Shown here: positions 1-8,110 of the stretch, one piece after another
How the letters are laid out: the number at the start of each line of letters is the position of its first letter
Numbering within the stretch: position 1 is the stretch's first letter
Assembly: GCA_964532085.1 (NCBI GenBank)
Contig: CAZHHH010000011.1
Location: 1 to 37,171 of the forward strand
Length of the DNA stretch: 37,171 nt
DNA from: CAZHHH01 sp964532085
GTDB lineage: Bacteria > Bacteroidota > Bacteroidia > Bacteroidales > Marinilabiliaceae
Direction: 5' to 3'
Position numbers and translations under genes: made by a program
Notes under the pieces: generated by a model
Seen by the model: only the letters and a program-made list of their open reading frames with translations
The model's database searches: none
What the model was told of the DNA's origin: nothing

Positions 1-192
1 GCTTCGCAGTTACACAAAAAACATTTTTCTAATTACAAACCATCAAAAGAGCAAACACATTCTACGAAACCCTATTTATTGCTTTATAATCTTTTTGGCT
101 TTAGGATTGCTGAATTTGTTGGTTCAGTAGGGGCGACCCTGCGTGGTCGTCCGTCGTAGGCGACCCTACGCCGAGTCTAGCCGTAGGCAAGG

Positions 193-313
193 TGGTCGTC
201 TGTCTTTGGCGTGTTCTATACCATATCTAACCGCAGATAATATCGACCCACATCCCTATGTGGTTTTTTTTTAATTTTCTCAGAACAAAAAATCACAACA
301 TTTTATATTTACT
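193..313 (+). repeat. Direct repeat copy 1 (~120 bp)
   Basis: Matches 809-929 in the same orientation. The best-conserved core is ATCGACCCACATCCCTATG followed by TGG and a T run. The core contains a short hairpin (CCACATCCCTATGTGG) followed by T residues, so each copy could work as a small terminator-like hairpin. Confidence 0.75.
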
Positions 314-380
314 CTTGAGTTCCGCATTGGGACACCCAGGAATAGATGAACATTTTGATGTTTATTTGATTTATCACATT

Positions 381-490
381 CAACCCACTTTGCCGTGTCT
401 CGTCGCAGGCGAGAGGGTTGGTTTGCATTGGGTTATCTACCCCGCAATGAATTACGGGGTTATCCATATTTAACCCCATCCAGGGTTATT
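381..490 (+). repeat. Composite hairpin repeat, copy A
   Basis: Starts CAACCCACTT, contains a GTGTCTCGTCGCAGGCGAGA hairpin, a GGGTTG arm, then a hairpin with arms ACCCCG and CGGGGT (439-460) and a second one around AACCCC...GGGTT. An inverted copy lies at 541-640 and a third, same-strand copy at 9360-9450. The central stem stays pairable while the loop changes, which suggests selection or replication as a folded unit. Confidence 0.7.
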
Positions 491-540
491 TTCAATACGT
501 AAAATAAAATATGCAAAAAGTACGTTATGTACATCTACAC

Positions 541-640
541 CGAATGGTGTTATATGTTATTAACCCCATAATTCATTACGGGGTTAACGATCTCTTAATG
601 CCAACCCCCTCGCCATAGGCGAGACACGCGTAGAGGGTTG
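541..640 (-). repeat. Composite hairpin repeat, copy A' (inverted)
   Basis: Reverse-complement relative of 381-490. It has the same order of modules read on the minus strand: CAACCC/GGGTTG outer arms around GGCGAGACACGC, then the ACCCC/GGGGT hairpin. Together with copy A it could form a long stem with a ~50-nt loop. Confidence 0.7.
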
Positions 641-808
641 TACTAATAGTAATATTTTGAACCATTGACCCGTCCTGAAAAAACACATATTTATACTATT
701 TATTGAGTTCCGCATTGGAACACCCAGAAACAGACAGTTTTCTTGGTATATAACTGATTTAAAGTCACTTAGTTTTGGCGTCCCAAAGATGTGTTGAAGA
801 CAAGAACA

Positions 809-929
809 TGGTCGTCCGTTGTAGGCGATTCTATATCGTATCTAACTGCAAACAATATCGACCCACATCCCTATGTGGTTTTTTTAAAATTTCTCAGAAT
901 ACAAAGTCACAACATTTTATATTCACTTT
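809..929 (+). repeat. Direct repeat copy 2 (~120 bp)
   Basis: Second copy of the repeat at 193-313, with scattered substitutions and the same CCACATCCCTATGTGG hairpin followed by a T run. It ends in CACAACATTTTATATT as copy 1 does. Confidence 0.75.
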
Positions 930-961
930 ATCTTGTTATTGATAATATTTTATTATTTTTT

Positions 962-1068
962 ACTGTTGTCCGATTAAAATTTTTAGATTCTTCGCTTCGC
1001 TCAGAAACGAAGTTCAGCATAGCTAAATCTCATTTTTTTTACTTTGTGATTTTTTATCGGACAATAGT
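962..1068. mobile_element. MITE-like element with 18-bp terminal inverted repeats
   Basis: Left end ACTGTTGTCCGATTAAAA (962-979) and right end, read on the minus strand, ACTATTGTCCGATAAAAA (1051-1068) match at 16 of 18 positions. The 107-bp element is far too short for a transposase and carries an internal CTTCG...CGAAG hairpin. No clean target-site duplication is visible because both flanks are T-rich. The structure is seen directly; calling it a non-autonomous insertion element is inference. Confidence 0.5.
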
Positions 1069-1139
1069 GTATTTTTTTATTCAAATGTTAATATAGTAAC
1101 ATTAACATACAATTATCATCGTAAATAATATTGTTTTAT

Positions 1140-1147
1140 TATATTTG
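1140..1147 (+). promoter_or_regulatory. Putative -7 box (TATATTTG) for the glycosyltransferase
   Basis: TATATTTG fits the Bacteroidota -7 consensus TAnnTTTG and lies 19 nt before the ATG at 1167. No good TTTG -33 box sits at the expected distance, so support is moderate. Confidence 0.4.
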
Positions 1148-1166
1148 GTAGAATAACTTATTAATA

Positions 1167-2213
1167 ATGACAATACTTTTTTTATATACAGAATTAGCTG
1201 GTTATTTTCTGGCGGGTATTCGTGAGTTGGTTTCCAAGTCTGTTGATGTTCATGTTGTTAGGTGGCCTGTAAATAAAGAAGCGCCTTTTGATTTTGAATT
1301 TCCTAGCAATCTAAATATTTATGAGCGAGATAATTATTCCTATTCACAATTGCAAGATTTAGTAAAAAAGATCAATCCTGATGTGATTTTTAGTAGCGGT
1401 TGGGTTGATAGTGGGTATTTAAAGGTATGTCGTAAGTACAAAGGTAAAACCCCGACAGTTTTAACCATGGACAATCAGTGGCATGGTACTATTCGTCAGT
1501 ATATAATGCGTTTGTTATCGCCATTTAAACTTCATAGTGCTTATAACAAAGCTTGGGTTCCTGGTAAACCGCAAAAAGAGTATGCTTTAAAGCTTGGTTT
1601 TAAAGAAGCAGACATTCAAACTGGTTTTTATAGTGCAGATGTGAATTTCTTTTCACCAATCAAATCTGAGCGCAGTTCTAAGGATAAATATCCTCATCGT
1701 TTGCTCTATGTAGGGCGTTATATCAATGCGAAAGGACTCGATTTACTGTTTAAATCTTGGATGGAAATATGTGAAGAGCATGATCATGATTGGCAATTAA
1801 TCTGCGTTGGTACTGGTGAACTGTTTGATAGTCGTCCTATTCATCCTCGCATTGAGCATCTTGGTTTTAAGCAACCTTCGGAGATGTTAGAGTTACTAAA
1901 AGATGTTGGTGCTTTTGTTTTACCAAGTCGTTTTGAACCGTGGGGCGTAGTTGTCCATGAAATGGCTGCATCTGGTCTTCCTATGGTCGTTTCATCTGCT
2001 GTGGGCAGTGTAACAGAGTTTTTAGATGAGGGAGTTAATGGCTATATTTTCAGTAGTGAAGATGCTGATGATTTAAAGTGCAAACTTCTCAAAATCATTT
2101 GGCAGTCTGACGATGAGCTCAAAAAAATGTCAGATAATAGCTACTCAAAAGGTATTAGACATACTCCTCAGAAATGGGCTGATAAGGTGATGGGGTATTT
2201 AGATGAAAGATGA
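1167..2213 (+). CDS. GT4-family glycosyltransferase
   Basis: A 348-residue retaining glycosyltransferase of the GT4 / Glycos_transf_1 type, presumably moving a sugar from a nucleotide-sugar donor onto a surface glycan or lipid acceptor; neither substrate can be read from sequence. The C-terminal Rossmann domain is clear: YVGRYINAKGL (about 181-191) opens it, and the donor-binding EX7E motif is E257 to E265 (FEPWGVVVHEMAASGLP). The N-terminal half is divergent. There is no signal peptide or membrane helix, so it acts in the cytoplasm. It stands alone, with repeat islands on both sides and no glycan genes adjacent. Arginine is mostly encoded by CGN here, which may hint at transfer, but I could not compute codon use. 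Family assignment is firm; role unknown. Confidence 0.9.
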   Translation: MTILFLYTELAGYFLAGIRELVSKSVDVHVVRWPVNKEAPFDFEFPSNLNIYERDNYSYSQLQDLVKKINPDVIFSSGWVDSGYLKVCRKYKGKTPTVLTMDNQWHGTIRQYIMRLLSPFKLHSAYNKAWVPGKPQKEYALKLGFKEADIQTGFYSADVNFFSPIKSERSSKDKYPHRLLYVGRYINAKGLDLLFKSWMEICEEHDHDWQLICVGTGELFDSRPIHPRIEHLGFKQPSEMLELLKDVGAFVLPSRFEPWGVVVHEMAASGLPMVVSSAVGSVTEFLDEGVNGYIFSSEDADDLKCKLLKIIWQSDDELKKMSDNSYSKGIRHTPQKWADKVMGYLDER

Positions 2214-2490
2214 GAGTGGAAAACTGAAAGGAATTATCAATGTACAATTATCAATGTACAATGCAAAATGTACAATTATCAATGCGATGCCCTGAGCGTA
2301 GCCGGAAGGGTTCAATGTATGACCTTTTCTACTAGGGGTTGACCTAGTTTGGCTCTTAACTTTCATCCTCGCCCACGACGAGATTGGGCTGAAACCAAAC
2401 TTTCATCTTTCATCTTTCAGTTTTCATCTTGTCATCCCATTGTCCATTGTTCATTGAAGATTAATTACCCATTGTCCATTGTTCATTGCT
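2214..2490. repeat. Short-word repeat tract between convergent genes
   Basis: The 3' ends of the glycosyltransferase and the transporter meet here. 2231-2286 repeats the word TACAATTATCAATG. An exact 21-bp direct repeat, beginning CCCATTGTCCATTG, lies at 2436-2456 and 2468-2488. These tracts are roughly inverted relative to each other, and the AAAGATGAGAGTGGAAAACT stretch at the end of the glycosyltransferase has an imperfect inverted match at 2401-2430. The block 2321-2343 has an inverted relative at 9232-9254. No gene is seen. Confidence 0.7.
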
Positions 2491-3464
2491 CATTGAATAC
2501 TACACGCTTTCCGTTGTGCAATCCAACTAACTAAAACCAACTGCATAGCATGGTATATCATTATGGGTAGTAAAATTACTCCCACACCTGCAACTCCTTC
2601 AAATATAATTCCTGCCATAACAGTTCCATGGACGAGGGATTTTTTGGAACCAGCAAATGTTGCAGTAATTGTATCTTCACGTGAGAATTTTAGTTTTTTA
2701 GAGATGAAACTGATTATCCAATAGGCAACAAAAAATATTATTAAGGAGCCAATAATTATCCATATTATATCTGATACAGTTGAGTTTTCAAACAGTCCCA
2801 TAACAAATGACTCTGAAAAGGAGTGATATACAACTAAAAGTATTATTGTTTGGTCAAATAATTTTAGGAAATTTGCATTTCTATATGCCCATTTTCCCCA
2901 AAATCGATTCAGTAAAAGTCCAAATGTCACCGGCACAAGTACTTGGATAATTAACTTCATCAAAATATGTGAAAAACTACTTATTTCCACGCTATCGGCA
3001 GAGATGACTAAAGCCATTAATAGTGGAGTTATAAATATTCCTATTAAGCTCGATATACTTGCGTTAAATATCGCACTTGGGATATTTCCTTTTGCTATGG
3101 ATACCATCACCACCGAAGATGATACGGTAGATGGGAGTGAGGCCATAAAAAAGAAGCCTAAAGCTATTAAATAGTAATCACCTTTTGCAAAAAACGGAAA
3201 AAATGGTAAAACCAAGGCTGGAAAAAGTATGAATGAAGAAAACTGTACTAATATATGTAGTTTCCAGTTTGATAAATCTTGTCTTAAACTAGATAAATTA
3301 AGTTTTAATCCATAAAAAAAGAATATAAGAGTAATACCAATATCTGTTATATTCTTCAAATTTATTACTCCCTGATATATTGCGGGTTCAGGGAAAATTT
3401 TTGCAACTACAATTGCAATTAATAGGGCTATTACGAATTTGTCAAGTTTTATCAACGCCCTCAT
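2490..3464 (-). CDS. Bile acid:sodium symporter (BASS/SBF-like) family transporter
   Basis: A 324-residue, strongly hydrophobic inner-membrane protein with about ten predicted helices and no signal peptide. Length and pattern fit the SBF-like branch of the BASS family, sodium-coupled uptake carriers for organic anions; true substrate unknown. Family cues are TDIGITLIFFFYGLKL near residue 42, the FFFMASLPSTVSSSVVMVSI segment with its proline and serines, and FAGSKKSLVHGTVMAG near residue 270. Its ATG follows directly on the TAG of the lolA-like gene, so the two are translationally coupled. The last residues (CSIQ) and stop come from the repeat tract beyond, so the C-terminus may have been altered by repeat insertion. 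Confidence 0.8.
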   Translation of the reverse strand: MRALIKLDKFVIALLIAIVVAKIFPEPAIYQGVINLKNITDIGITLIFFFYGLKLNLSSLRQDLSNWKLHILVQFSSFILFPALVLPFFPFFAKGDYYLIALGFFFMASLPSTVSSSVVMVSIAKGNIPSAIFNASISSLIGIFITPLLMALVISADSVEISSFSHILMKLIIQVLVPVTFGLLLNRFWGKWAYRNANFLKLFDQTIILLVVYHSFSESFVMGLFENSTVSDIIWIIIGSLIIFFVAYWIISFISKKLKFSREDTITATFAGSKKSLVHGTVMAGIIFEGVAGVGVILLPIMIYHAMQLVLVSWIAQRKACSIQ

Positions 3465-4115
3465 CTACCTTAAGTCAATAATTTCTACGCCTGGATATTT
3501 AGAAGCATCAAAAACAAAGTAGCTGTCATCATAGCTTTTGTTTACATCCATTTTTCTAACATCTATAATGTAGTTTGTTCCATCACGTCCAATCTGTTCA
3601 ACTTTTGCAAATTGCAGATTATCTTTATAGATATAAAGTTTAATTTTTGAGAATGGTTTATCTCTATTTTCTGGAAATAGATCAATCAAATCAACCTTTT
3701 TGCCATTCAAGACAGCTTCTCCAACATAACTCATTCTAAAACCTTGCTCATAAATGGTGAAAATATTTGTTGGATTAAGCATATCCTCCTCCATATCATC
3801 AGCGTTGCTGATATTCACTTCGTTGGCATCTTCCATAAGCATCCACATAGTTTTACCATCAAAAAAGTTGTTAACGCCCATTATAGAAGCTCTATACTTG
3901 TCGCCTTTTAGAACAAGATTGCCAGAGTATTGGTCGGTTATGTTTGCCTGCAAGTTTTCTAAAGTGAATGAGAAATCGACTTCAATGGATTTATAAGTTT
4001 TAGTTTTTGCAGAAACTTTGTCAAGAATTTCTTTTGCTTTTGCAGAGTCTTCAGTTTGTGCTGTTAAAGGTAGAGCAAATGCAGCAACAATGAATATTAT
4101 AATATGTTTTTTCAT
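3465..4115 (-). CDS. LolA-like outer-membrane lipoprotein carrier
   Basis: A 216-residue periplasmic protein with a classical signal peptide (MKKHIIIFIVAAFALPLTAQ). The rest fits the LolA/LolB-like fold: KEILDKVSAKTKTYKSIEVD is the typical opening, followed by alternating strand segments ending in VDVNKSYDDSYFVFDASKYP-like sequence. LolA carries lipoproteins from the inner membrane to the outer membrane. It is 59 nt downstream of ftsK and directly abuts the transporter, and an ftsK-lolA neighbourhood is common in Bacteroidota. Assignment is by overall pattern, since the family has no catalytic motif. Confidence 0.82.
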   Translation of the reverse strand: MKKHIIIFIVAAFALPLTAQTEDSAKAKEILDKVSAKTKTYKSIEVDFSFTLENLQANITDQYSGNLVLKGDKYRASIMGVNNFFDGKTMWMLMEDANEVNISNADDMEEDMLNPTNIFTIYEQGFRMSYVGEAVLNGKKVDLIDLFPENRDKPFSKIKLYIYKDNLQFAKVEQIGRDGTNYIIDVRKMDVNKSYDDSYFVFDASKYPGVEIIDLR

Positions 4116-4174
4116 GATTTCTGTTTTTCAATTAATACTAAGCTCTAAAATAACAATAACTGTTCCAAAGCGAT

Positions 4175-6625
4175 TTATTCAATATGCTCTAAAATTCTCA
4201 TCAGCTCAAGTTCGTCATGAACAAGCACTTGTCTCGCTTTGCTACCTTCAAATGGTCCAACAATACCAGCAGCTTCAAGTTGGTCAATTATTCTACCAGC
4301 TCTATTATATCCGATTGAGAATCTTCTTTGTATCAATGAAGTTGAGCCAGATTGTGCCGAAACCACAACTTTTGCAGCATCTTCAAACAGTACGTCAGTC
4401 TTTGTTAAATCCACTTCCCCTGGTTTAATTCCATCATCATTTTCGCCAACATATTCAGGCAATAGCATTGCGCTTGGATATCCTCTTTGTTCACCAATAT
4501 AACTTGTGATTTTCTCCACCTCTGGCGTATCGACAAATGCACACTGCACTCTAATTAAATCACTACCTTCTGTAATAAGCATATCTCCACGTCCGATAAG
4601 TTGGTTAGCTCCGGGTGAATCTAAAATTGTACGGCTATCAATCATCGAAGCCACTTTAAATGCTATACGTGATGGGAAGTTTGCCTTAATAACTCCCGTA
4701 ATAATATTTGTAGAGGGCCTTTGAGTTGCAATAATCATGTGTATTCCAACTGCACGTGCAAGCTGTGCAATTCGTGCAATTGGTAGTTCTACCTCTTTAC
4801 CGGCAGTCATAATTAAATCAGCGAACTCATCAATAACTACCACAATATATGGTAAAAATCTATGTCCTTTTTCAGGATTTAATCTACGTTTTACAAATTT
4901 ATGGTTATACTCTTTTATATTACGGGTATAAGCTTTTTTTAGTAAATCATATCTCTCATCCATCTCAATGGTGAGAGAGTTTAGCGTGTTTACAACTTTA
5001 TCAACATCTGTGATAATTGGCTCTTCTTCATCAGGAAGTTTTGCCAAAAAGTGACGTTCTATTTTGCTATAAATATTTAACTCCACTTTTTTAGGGTCAA
5101 TAAAAACAAACTTCAACTGCGATGGATGCTTTTTATATAAAAGTGAAGTAATAATAGCATTTAATCCAACAGATTTACCTTGTCCAGTTGCACCAGCAAC
5201 CAATAGATGCGGTGATTTTGCTAAATCAAACACATAAGTCTCATTGGATATAGTTTTTCCTATGGCAACCGCTAAATCATATTTTGAATTTTGGAACTTT
5301 TTACTAGAAATAATCGACCTCATTGATACGACTTGAGGTTTTGAATTTGGAACCTCTATACCAACTGTTCCCTTTCCAGGAATAGGTGCTATAATCCTAA
5401 TTCCAAGTGCAGAAAGTGAAAGTGCAATATCATCTTCTAAGTTCTTAATCTTTGAAATTCTAACGCCAGGCATTGGTACAATCTCGTATAGAGTGATTGT
5501 TGGTCCAACGGTAGCTTTAATGCTTTTAATTTGAATTTTATAGTCATTAAGTGTCTGAACAATCTGATTTTTATTATCAATCAGTTCTTGTTCTGTCACT
5601 TCTGTTTGAGAACTATCGTGGGCATCTAGCAAATCAAAAACAGGTAACTTATATGATGACAGATCTAGCTTTGGATCATAATCTCCTTGTGGAAGATTTA
5701 CTTTATTATCAACATGCTCTTCATCTACTCTCTTCTCAATATCAAGCGTCAATCGCTCTTCTTCCTCATTTTCTTCTTCAATAGTTTCCTCACTTTTTGT
5801 TTGAGTTGGAGTTTTAGAAATTGTGAAATTCAGTGCATCATCGTCAGAAATGCCTTCAACTTGTTCCTCTTCAGATGCGGTTGTGTAGCTAATAGTTAAC
5901 TCATCCTCTGTTGTGATTTCTTGTTCTTCTTCTAAGGCTTCTTCACTGTTGTCCTCAAGTTCAGATACTTCCTCTTCTGATGATTCTTCACTATCTATTT
6001 TAGATTTATTCTTGAAAAGAATGAAAATTTTATCCTTAATAATAGGTAAGTTGAAATTAGAAACCATATATATGGCAAAAATTAATATCAAAAATAGGAG
6101 AGTTCCAAACCATCCGAGAGCTGCTGTCAACCATTTACTTACATAAAATCCATGTGCTCCTCCAAATGAGATATAAAAGTCGTTTGTATAGTCATTTAGC
6201 AAAAACCCAAGAAGAACAGAGAGCCAAATTGTTATTAATGCTGTATGAAAAAGAGTCTTTTTAAGAGGAAGAATACGTGCATTTAGCAATCTCATTCCAT
6301 AAATAAAAACTAGAAAAATGATAGAGAAAGCTGCTATTCCAAATCCTTGATTTATAAATAAATCAGCTAGATATGCGCCACTTTTACCGCCCATGTTTGC
6401 TACTGAAATATTAGGATTTCTGAAAAATTCACCCACAGGAATATCTAGTTTACTTCTATCTGCCCCGCCTGTATTTAAAAATGACAAAAATGACATTAAT
6501 AAATATAGAGAACCACCAACACAAATTAAACCAATGGAAGATTTAACTTTTTCATTTTTAAAGTGTGTTTTGAATGAACTAAATATGTTTAACTTCTTTC
6601 TGCTCTTTCTTTTTTTCTTACTCAT
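4175..6625 (-). CDS. ftsK: FtsK/SpoIIIE DNA translocase
   Basis: An 816-residue septal DNA pump that moves chromosome ends during division and activates dimer resolution at dif. The N-terminus has about four membrane helices (residues ~30-190), followed by an acidic, low-complexity linker rich in E and S (~205-300). The motor follows: Walker A GATGQGKS near 478-485, Walker B VVVIDEFADL near 592, and the IATQRPSTNIITGVIKANFP segment. A C-terminal winged-helix gamma domain (about 745-816, SLIQRRFSIGYNRAGRIIDQ) would read polar DNA signals. Length is normal for Bacteroidota. It is 53 nt downstream of mltG and precedes lolA, forming one minus-strand operon. Confidence 0.97.
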   Translation of the reverse strand: MSKKKRKSRKKLNIFSSFKTHFKNEKVKSSIGLICVGGSLYLLMSFLSFLNTGGADRSKLDIPVGEFFRNPNISVANMGGKSGAYLADLFINQGFGIAAFSIIFLVFIYGMRLLNARILPLKKTLFHTALITIWLSVLLGFLLNDYTNDFYISFGGAHGFYVSKWLTAALGWFGTLLFLILIFAIYMVSNFNLPIIKDKIFILFKNKSKIDSEESSEEEVSELEDNSEEALEEEQEITTEDELTISYTTASEEEQVEGISDDDALNFTISKTPTQTKSEETIEEENEEEERLTLDIEKRVDEEHVDNKVNLPQGDYDPKLDLSSYKLPVFDLLDAHDSSQTEVTEQELIDNKNQIVQTLNDYKIQIKSIKATVGPTITLYEIVPMPGVRISKIKNLEDDIALSLSALGIRIIAPIPGKGTVGIEVPNSKPQVVSMRSIISSKKFQNSKYDLAVAIGKTISNETYVFDLAKSPHLLVAGATGQGKSVGLNAIITSLLYKKHPSQLKFVFIDPKKVELNIYSKIERHFLAKLPDEEEPIITDVDKVVNTLNSLTIEMDERYDLLKKAYTRNIKEYNHKFVKRRLNPEKGHRFLPYIVVVIDEFADLIMTAGKEVELPIARIAQLARAVGIHMIIATQRPSTNIITGVIKANFPSRIAFKVASMIDSRTILDSPGANQLIGRGDMLITEGSDLIRVQCAFVDTPEVEKITSYIGEQRGYPSAMLLPEYVGENDDGIKPGEVDLTKTDVLFEDAAKVVVSAQSGSTSLIQRRFSIGYNRAGRIIDQLEAAGIVGPFEGSKARQVLVHDELELMRILEHIE

Positions 6626-6678
6626 ATTTTTTTGTTATTACTCTATACAAATTTAATGAAAAGGTGGTCAATGACAAA

Positions 6679-7755
6679 TTATCTATAAATCTTTAAATTG
6701 TGCAAAGCTCTTCTATATTTTGCTGCATTTACATTATGTTGTCTTAATGTTTTTGCAAAATTGTGATATCCAGAAAAATCCTCTTTAGCACACATAAATA
6801 GATAATTATGATTTTCATAATATAAAACTGCATCTATTGCTTGTGTAGACGGCATTCTAATTGGTCCAGGAGGCAAACCTGCATATTTATATGTATTATA
6901 CGGAGAATCGATAATTAAATCTCTATTTAAAATTCTGCGTACCGTGAAATCATTTAAAACATACTTAATTGTAGGGTCAGCTTCAAGTCTCATACCTCTG
7001 TTAAGTCTGTTCATATATAAGCCAGCAACAGTCTTTCTTTCATCAGCTTTAGATGTCTCTTCATCAACAATTGATGCCAAAATAGAGACTTCATAAGGTG
7101 AAAGTCCAATCTCATCAGCTCTTTTTTTGCGTTCTGCATTCCAAAATCGGTCATATTCTATCTGCATACGCTTAATAAACTCTTCAGGCTTTGTTGTCCA
7201 CCACATTTCGTAGGTATTTGGCAAAATATATGCTAAAATAGTCTCCTTATTATAACCTAATTTTTTGATTAAAGAGTCATTTTTAAAGAAAGATATAAAT
7301 TCAATGGAATCTGCTTCAAACCTTTTACTCAATGCACCAGACAAGTCTTCTACTGTTCTGATATTATTGAAAGTAACTTTTACTGGAGATTGAATACCGC
7401 CCACAAGCATATTTAGAATGGTGTTATTGTTCATTCCATTTTTTAAAATATATCTTCCGCCTTTAAAACTGTTTTTTACATTTTTAAAATCTGCTAACCA
7501 TACTAGAGAGTTAATATCCTCAATAGCCGCGCTATATTCAAGAAGAGATGTCACCTCTTCAAAAGTAGGATTTGATGGAATAAAAATCTCAACTTGCTTC
7601 TCAGTTGAATTTACATTACCACCAAATATTTTGTTATATATATTCAAAGCATAAAGCATTGAAATAACCATTATGGCAGCAATAACTGTGAATAATATAT
7701 ATCTTTTCTTCAATATTCTCTTCCTATTTTGATGTTCTTTTAATTTCGAATTCAT
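6679..7755 (-). CDS. mltG: Endolytic murein transglycosylase MltG (YceG-like)
   Basis: A 358-residue inner-membrane lytic transglycosylase that cleaves nascent glycan strands and sets their length. Residues 1-18 are basic and cytoplasmic, 19-40 form one membrane anchor, and the rest is periplasmic. The YceG domain is recognised by SILASIVDEETSKADERKTV (residues 224-243) and GMRLEADPTIKYVL. The glutamate of the DEET segment (E233) is the probable catalytic acid, aligned with the VEKET motif of the E. coli enzyme. PYNTYKYAGLPPGPI is the usual C-terminal signature. It is the first gene of the mltG-ftsK-lolA-transporter operon. Confidence 0.95.
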   Translation of the reverse strand: MNSKLKEHQNRKRILKKRYILFTVIAAIMVISMLYALNIYNKIFGGNVNSTEKQVEIFIPSNPTFEEVTSLLEYSAAIEDINSLVWLADFKNVKNSFKGGRYILKNGMNNNTILNMLVGGIQSPVKVTFNNIRTVEDLSGALSKRFEADSIEFISFFKNDSLIKKLGYNKETILAYILPNTYEMWWTTKPEEFIKRMQIEYDRFWNAERKKRADEIGLSPYEVSILASIVDEETSKADERKTVAGLYMNRLNRGMRLEADPTIKYVLNDFTVRRILNRDLIIDSPYNTYKYAGLPPGPIRMPSTQAIDAVLYYENHNYLFMCAKEDFSGYHNFAKTLRQHNVNAAKYRRALHNLKIYR

Positions 7756-7778
7756 TTTTTTATAAAAAAAGTATTTCC

Positions 7779-7786
7779 CAAAAATA
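7779..7786 (-). promoter_or_regulatory. Putative -7 box (TATTTTTG) of the mltG operon
   Basis: On the minus strand TATTTTTG fits the Bacteroidota -7 consensus exactly and ends 23 nt before the mltG ATG. The expected -33 region is A/T-rich without a clear TTTG. Confidence 0.5.
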
Positions 7787-7945
7787 ACAGTTATAATTAT
7801 AAGATAAAATAAATTAATATAAATAGTAGGGTAATTTTGTATGGTTGTTTAAACTATTTGCAGTTATATATTATCATAAATATTGATAAAGTGTAAGAAA
7901 ATAATTATTATTGTATATGAAGTTTTTACTTAAATATTATTTATT

Positions 7946-8110
7946 ATGGTTATTGTAATTCGTCAAAATACTACCAAAAAAGAGATGCAGCAAAAAATAA
8001 GGTCAATTAAGTCATCCAAATTATTTGATCCTAAAAAGTTTGCAGGAAAAATAAATTGGGGTGAAGATGCATTAAAATTTCAAAAGAGGTTAAGAGATGA
8101 GTGGTCATAG
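7946..8110 (+). CDS. Small antitoxin of a PIN-type toxin-antitoxin pair
   Basis: A 54-residue open frame starting MVIVIRQNTTKKEMQQKIRS and ending WGEDALKFQKRLRDEWS. It overlaps the start of the PIN gene by 14 nt (toxin ATG at 8097, antitoxin stop at 8108-8110), the coupling typical of type II pairs. It is basic, with a helical, coil-like N-terminus and a C-terminal FDPKKFAGKINWGEDAL segment of the kind seen in Bacteroidota antitoxins paired with VapC-type toxins; that family link is from memory. The frame looks intact even though the toxin is broken. The N-terminal part probably dimerises and binds DNA; the C-terminal part would bind the toxin. Confidence 0.72.
   Translation: MVIVIRQNTTKKEMQQKIRSIKSSKLFDPKKFAGKINWGEDALKFQKRLRDEWS

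Larger units (their letters stand above)
1..1166. repeat. Gene-free repeat island upstream of the glycosyltransferase
   Basis: About 1.2 kb with no credible gene. It holds stacked hairpins (131-152 with arms GGGCGACC and GGTCGTCC; 155-170 with arms CGTAGG and CCTACG), a ~120-bp imperfect direct repeat (193-313 and 809-929), a shorter direct repeat (315-340 and 703-728, both containing GAGTTCCGCATTGG), a large inverted repeat (381-490 against 541-640), and a small element with terminal inverted repeats (962-1068). Two open frames inside (258-473 and 791-1096) are low-complexity, lie across the repeats and have no recognisable domain. Several modules recur at 2214-2490, 9138-9779 and 26475-26600, so this is a mosaic of dispersed intergenic repeats. 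Confidence 0.75.

Noticed and set aside
258..473. Small open frame in the first repeat island
   Set aside because: Low-complexity translation lying across repeats and hairpins, no start context, no family resemblance.
791..1096. 101-residue open frame in the first repeat island
   Set aside because: Starts at a non-ATG codon, crosses a repeat copy and the MITE-like element, and its hydrophobic content follows from A/T-rich DNA.
2436..2488. Possible CRISPR remnant
   Set aside because: Only two 21-bp repeats with an 11-bp spacer and no cas genes; fits the short-word repeat tract better.
2349..2534. Small open frame antisense to the transporter end
   Set aside because: Encodes only translations of the CATTGTCCATTG repeats.
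4018..6146. Several plus-strand open frames opposite lolA and ftsK
   Set aside because: All lie antisense to strongly conserved coding sequence and show no domain.
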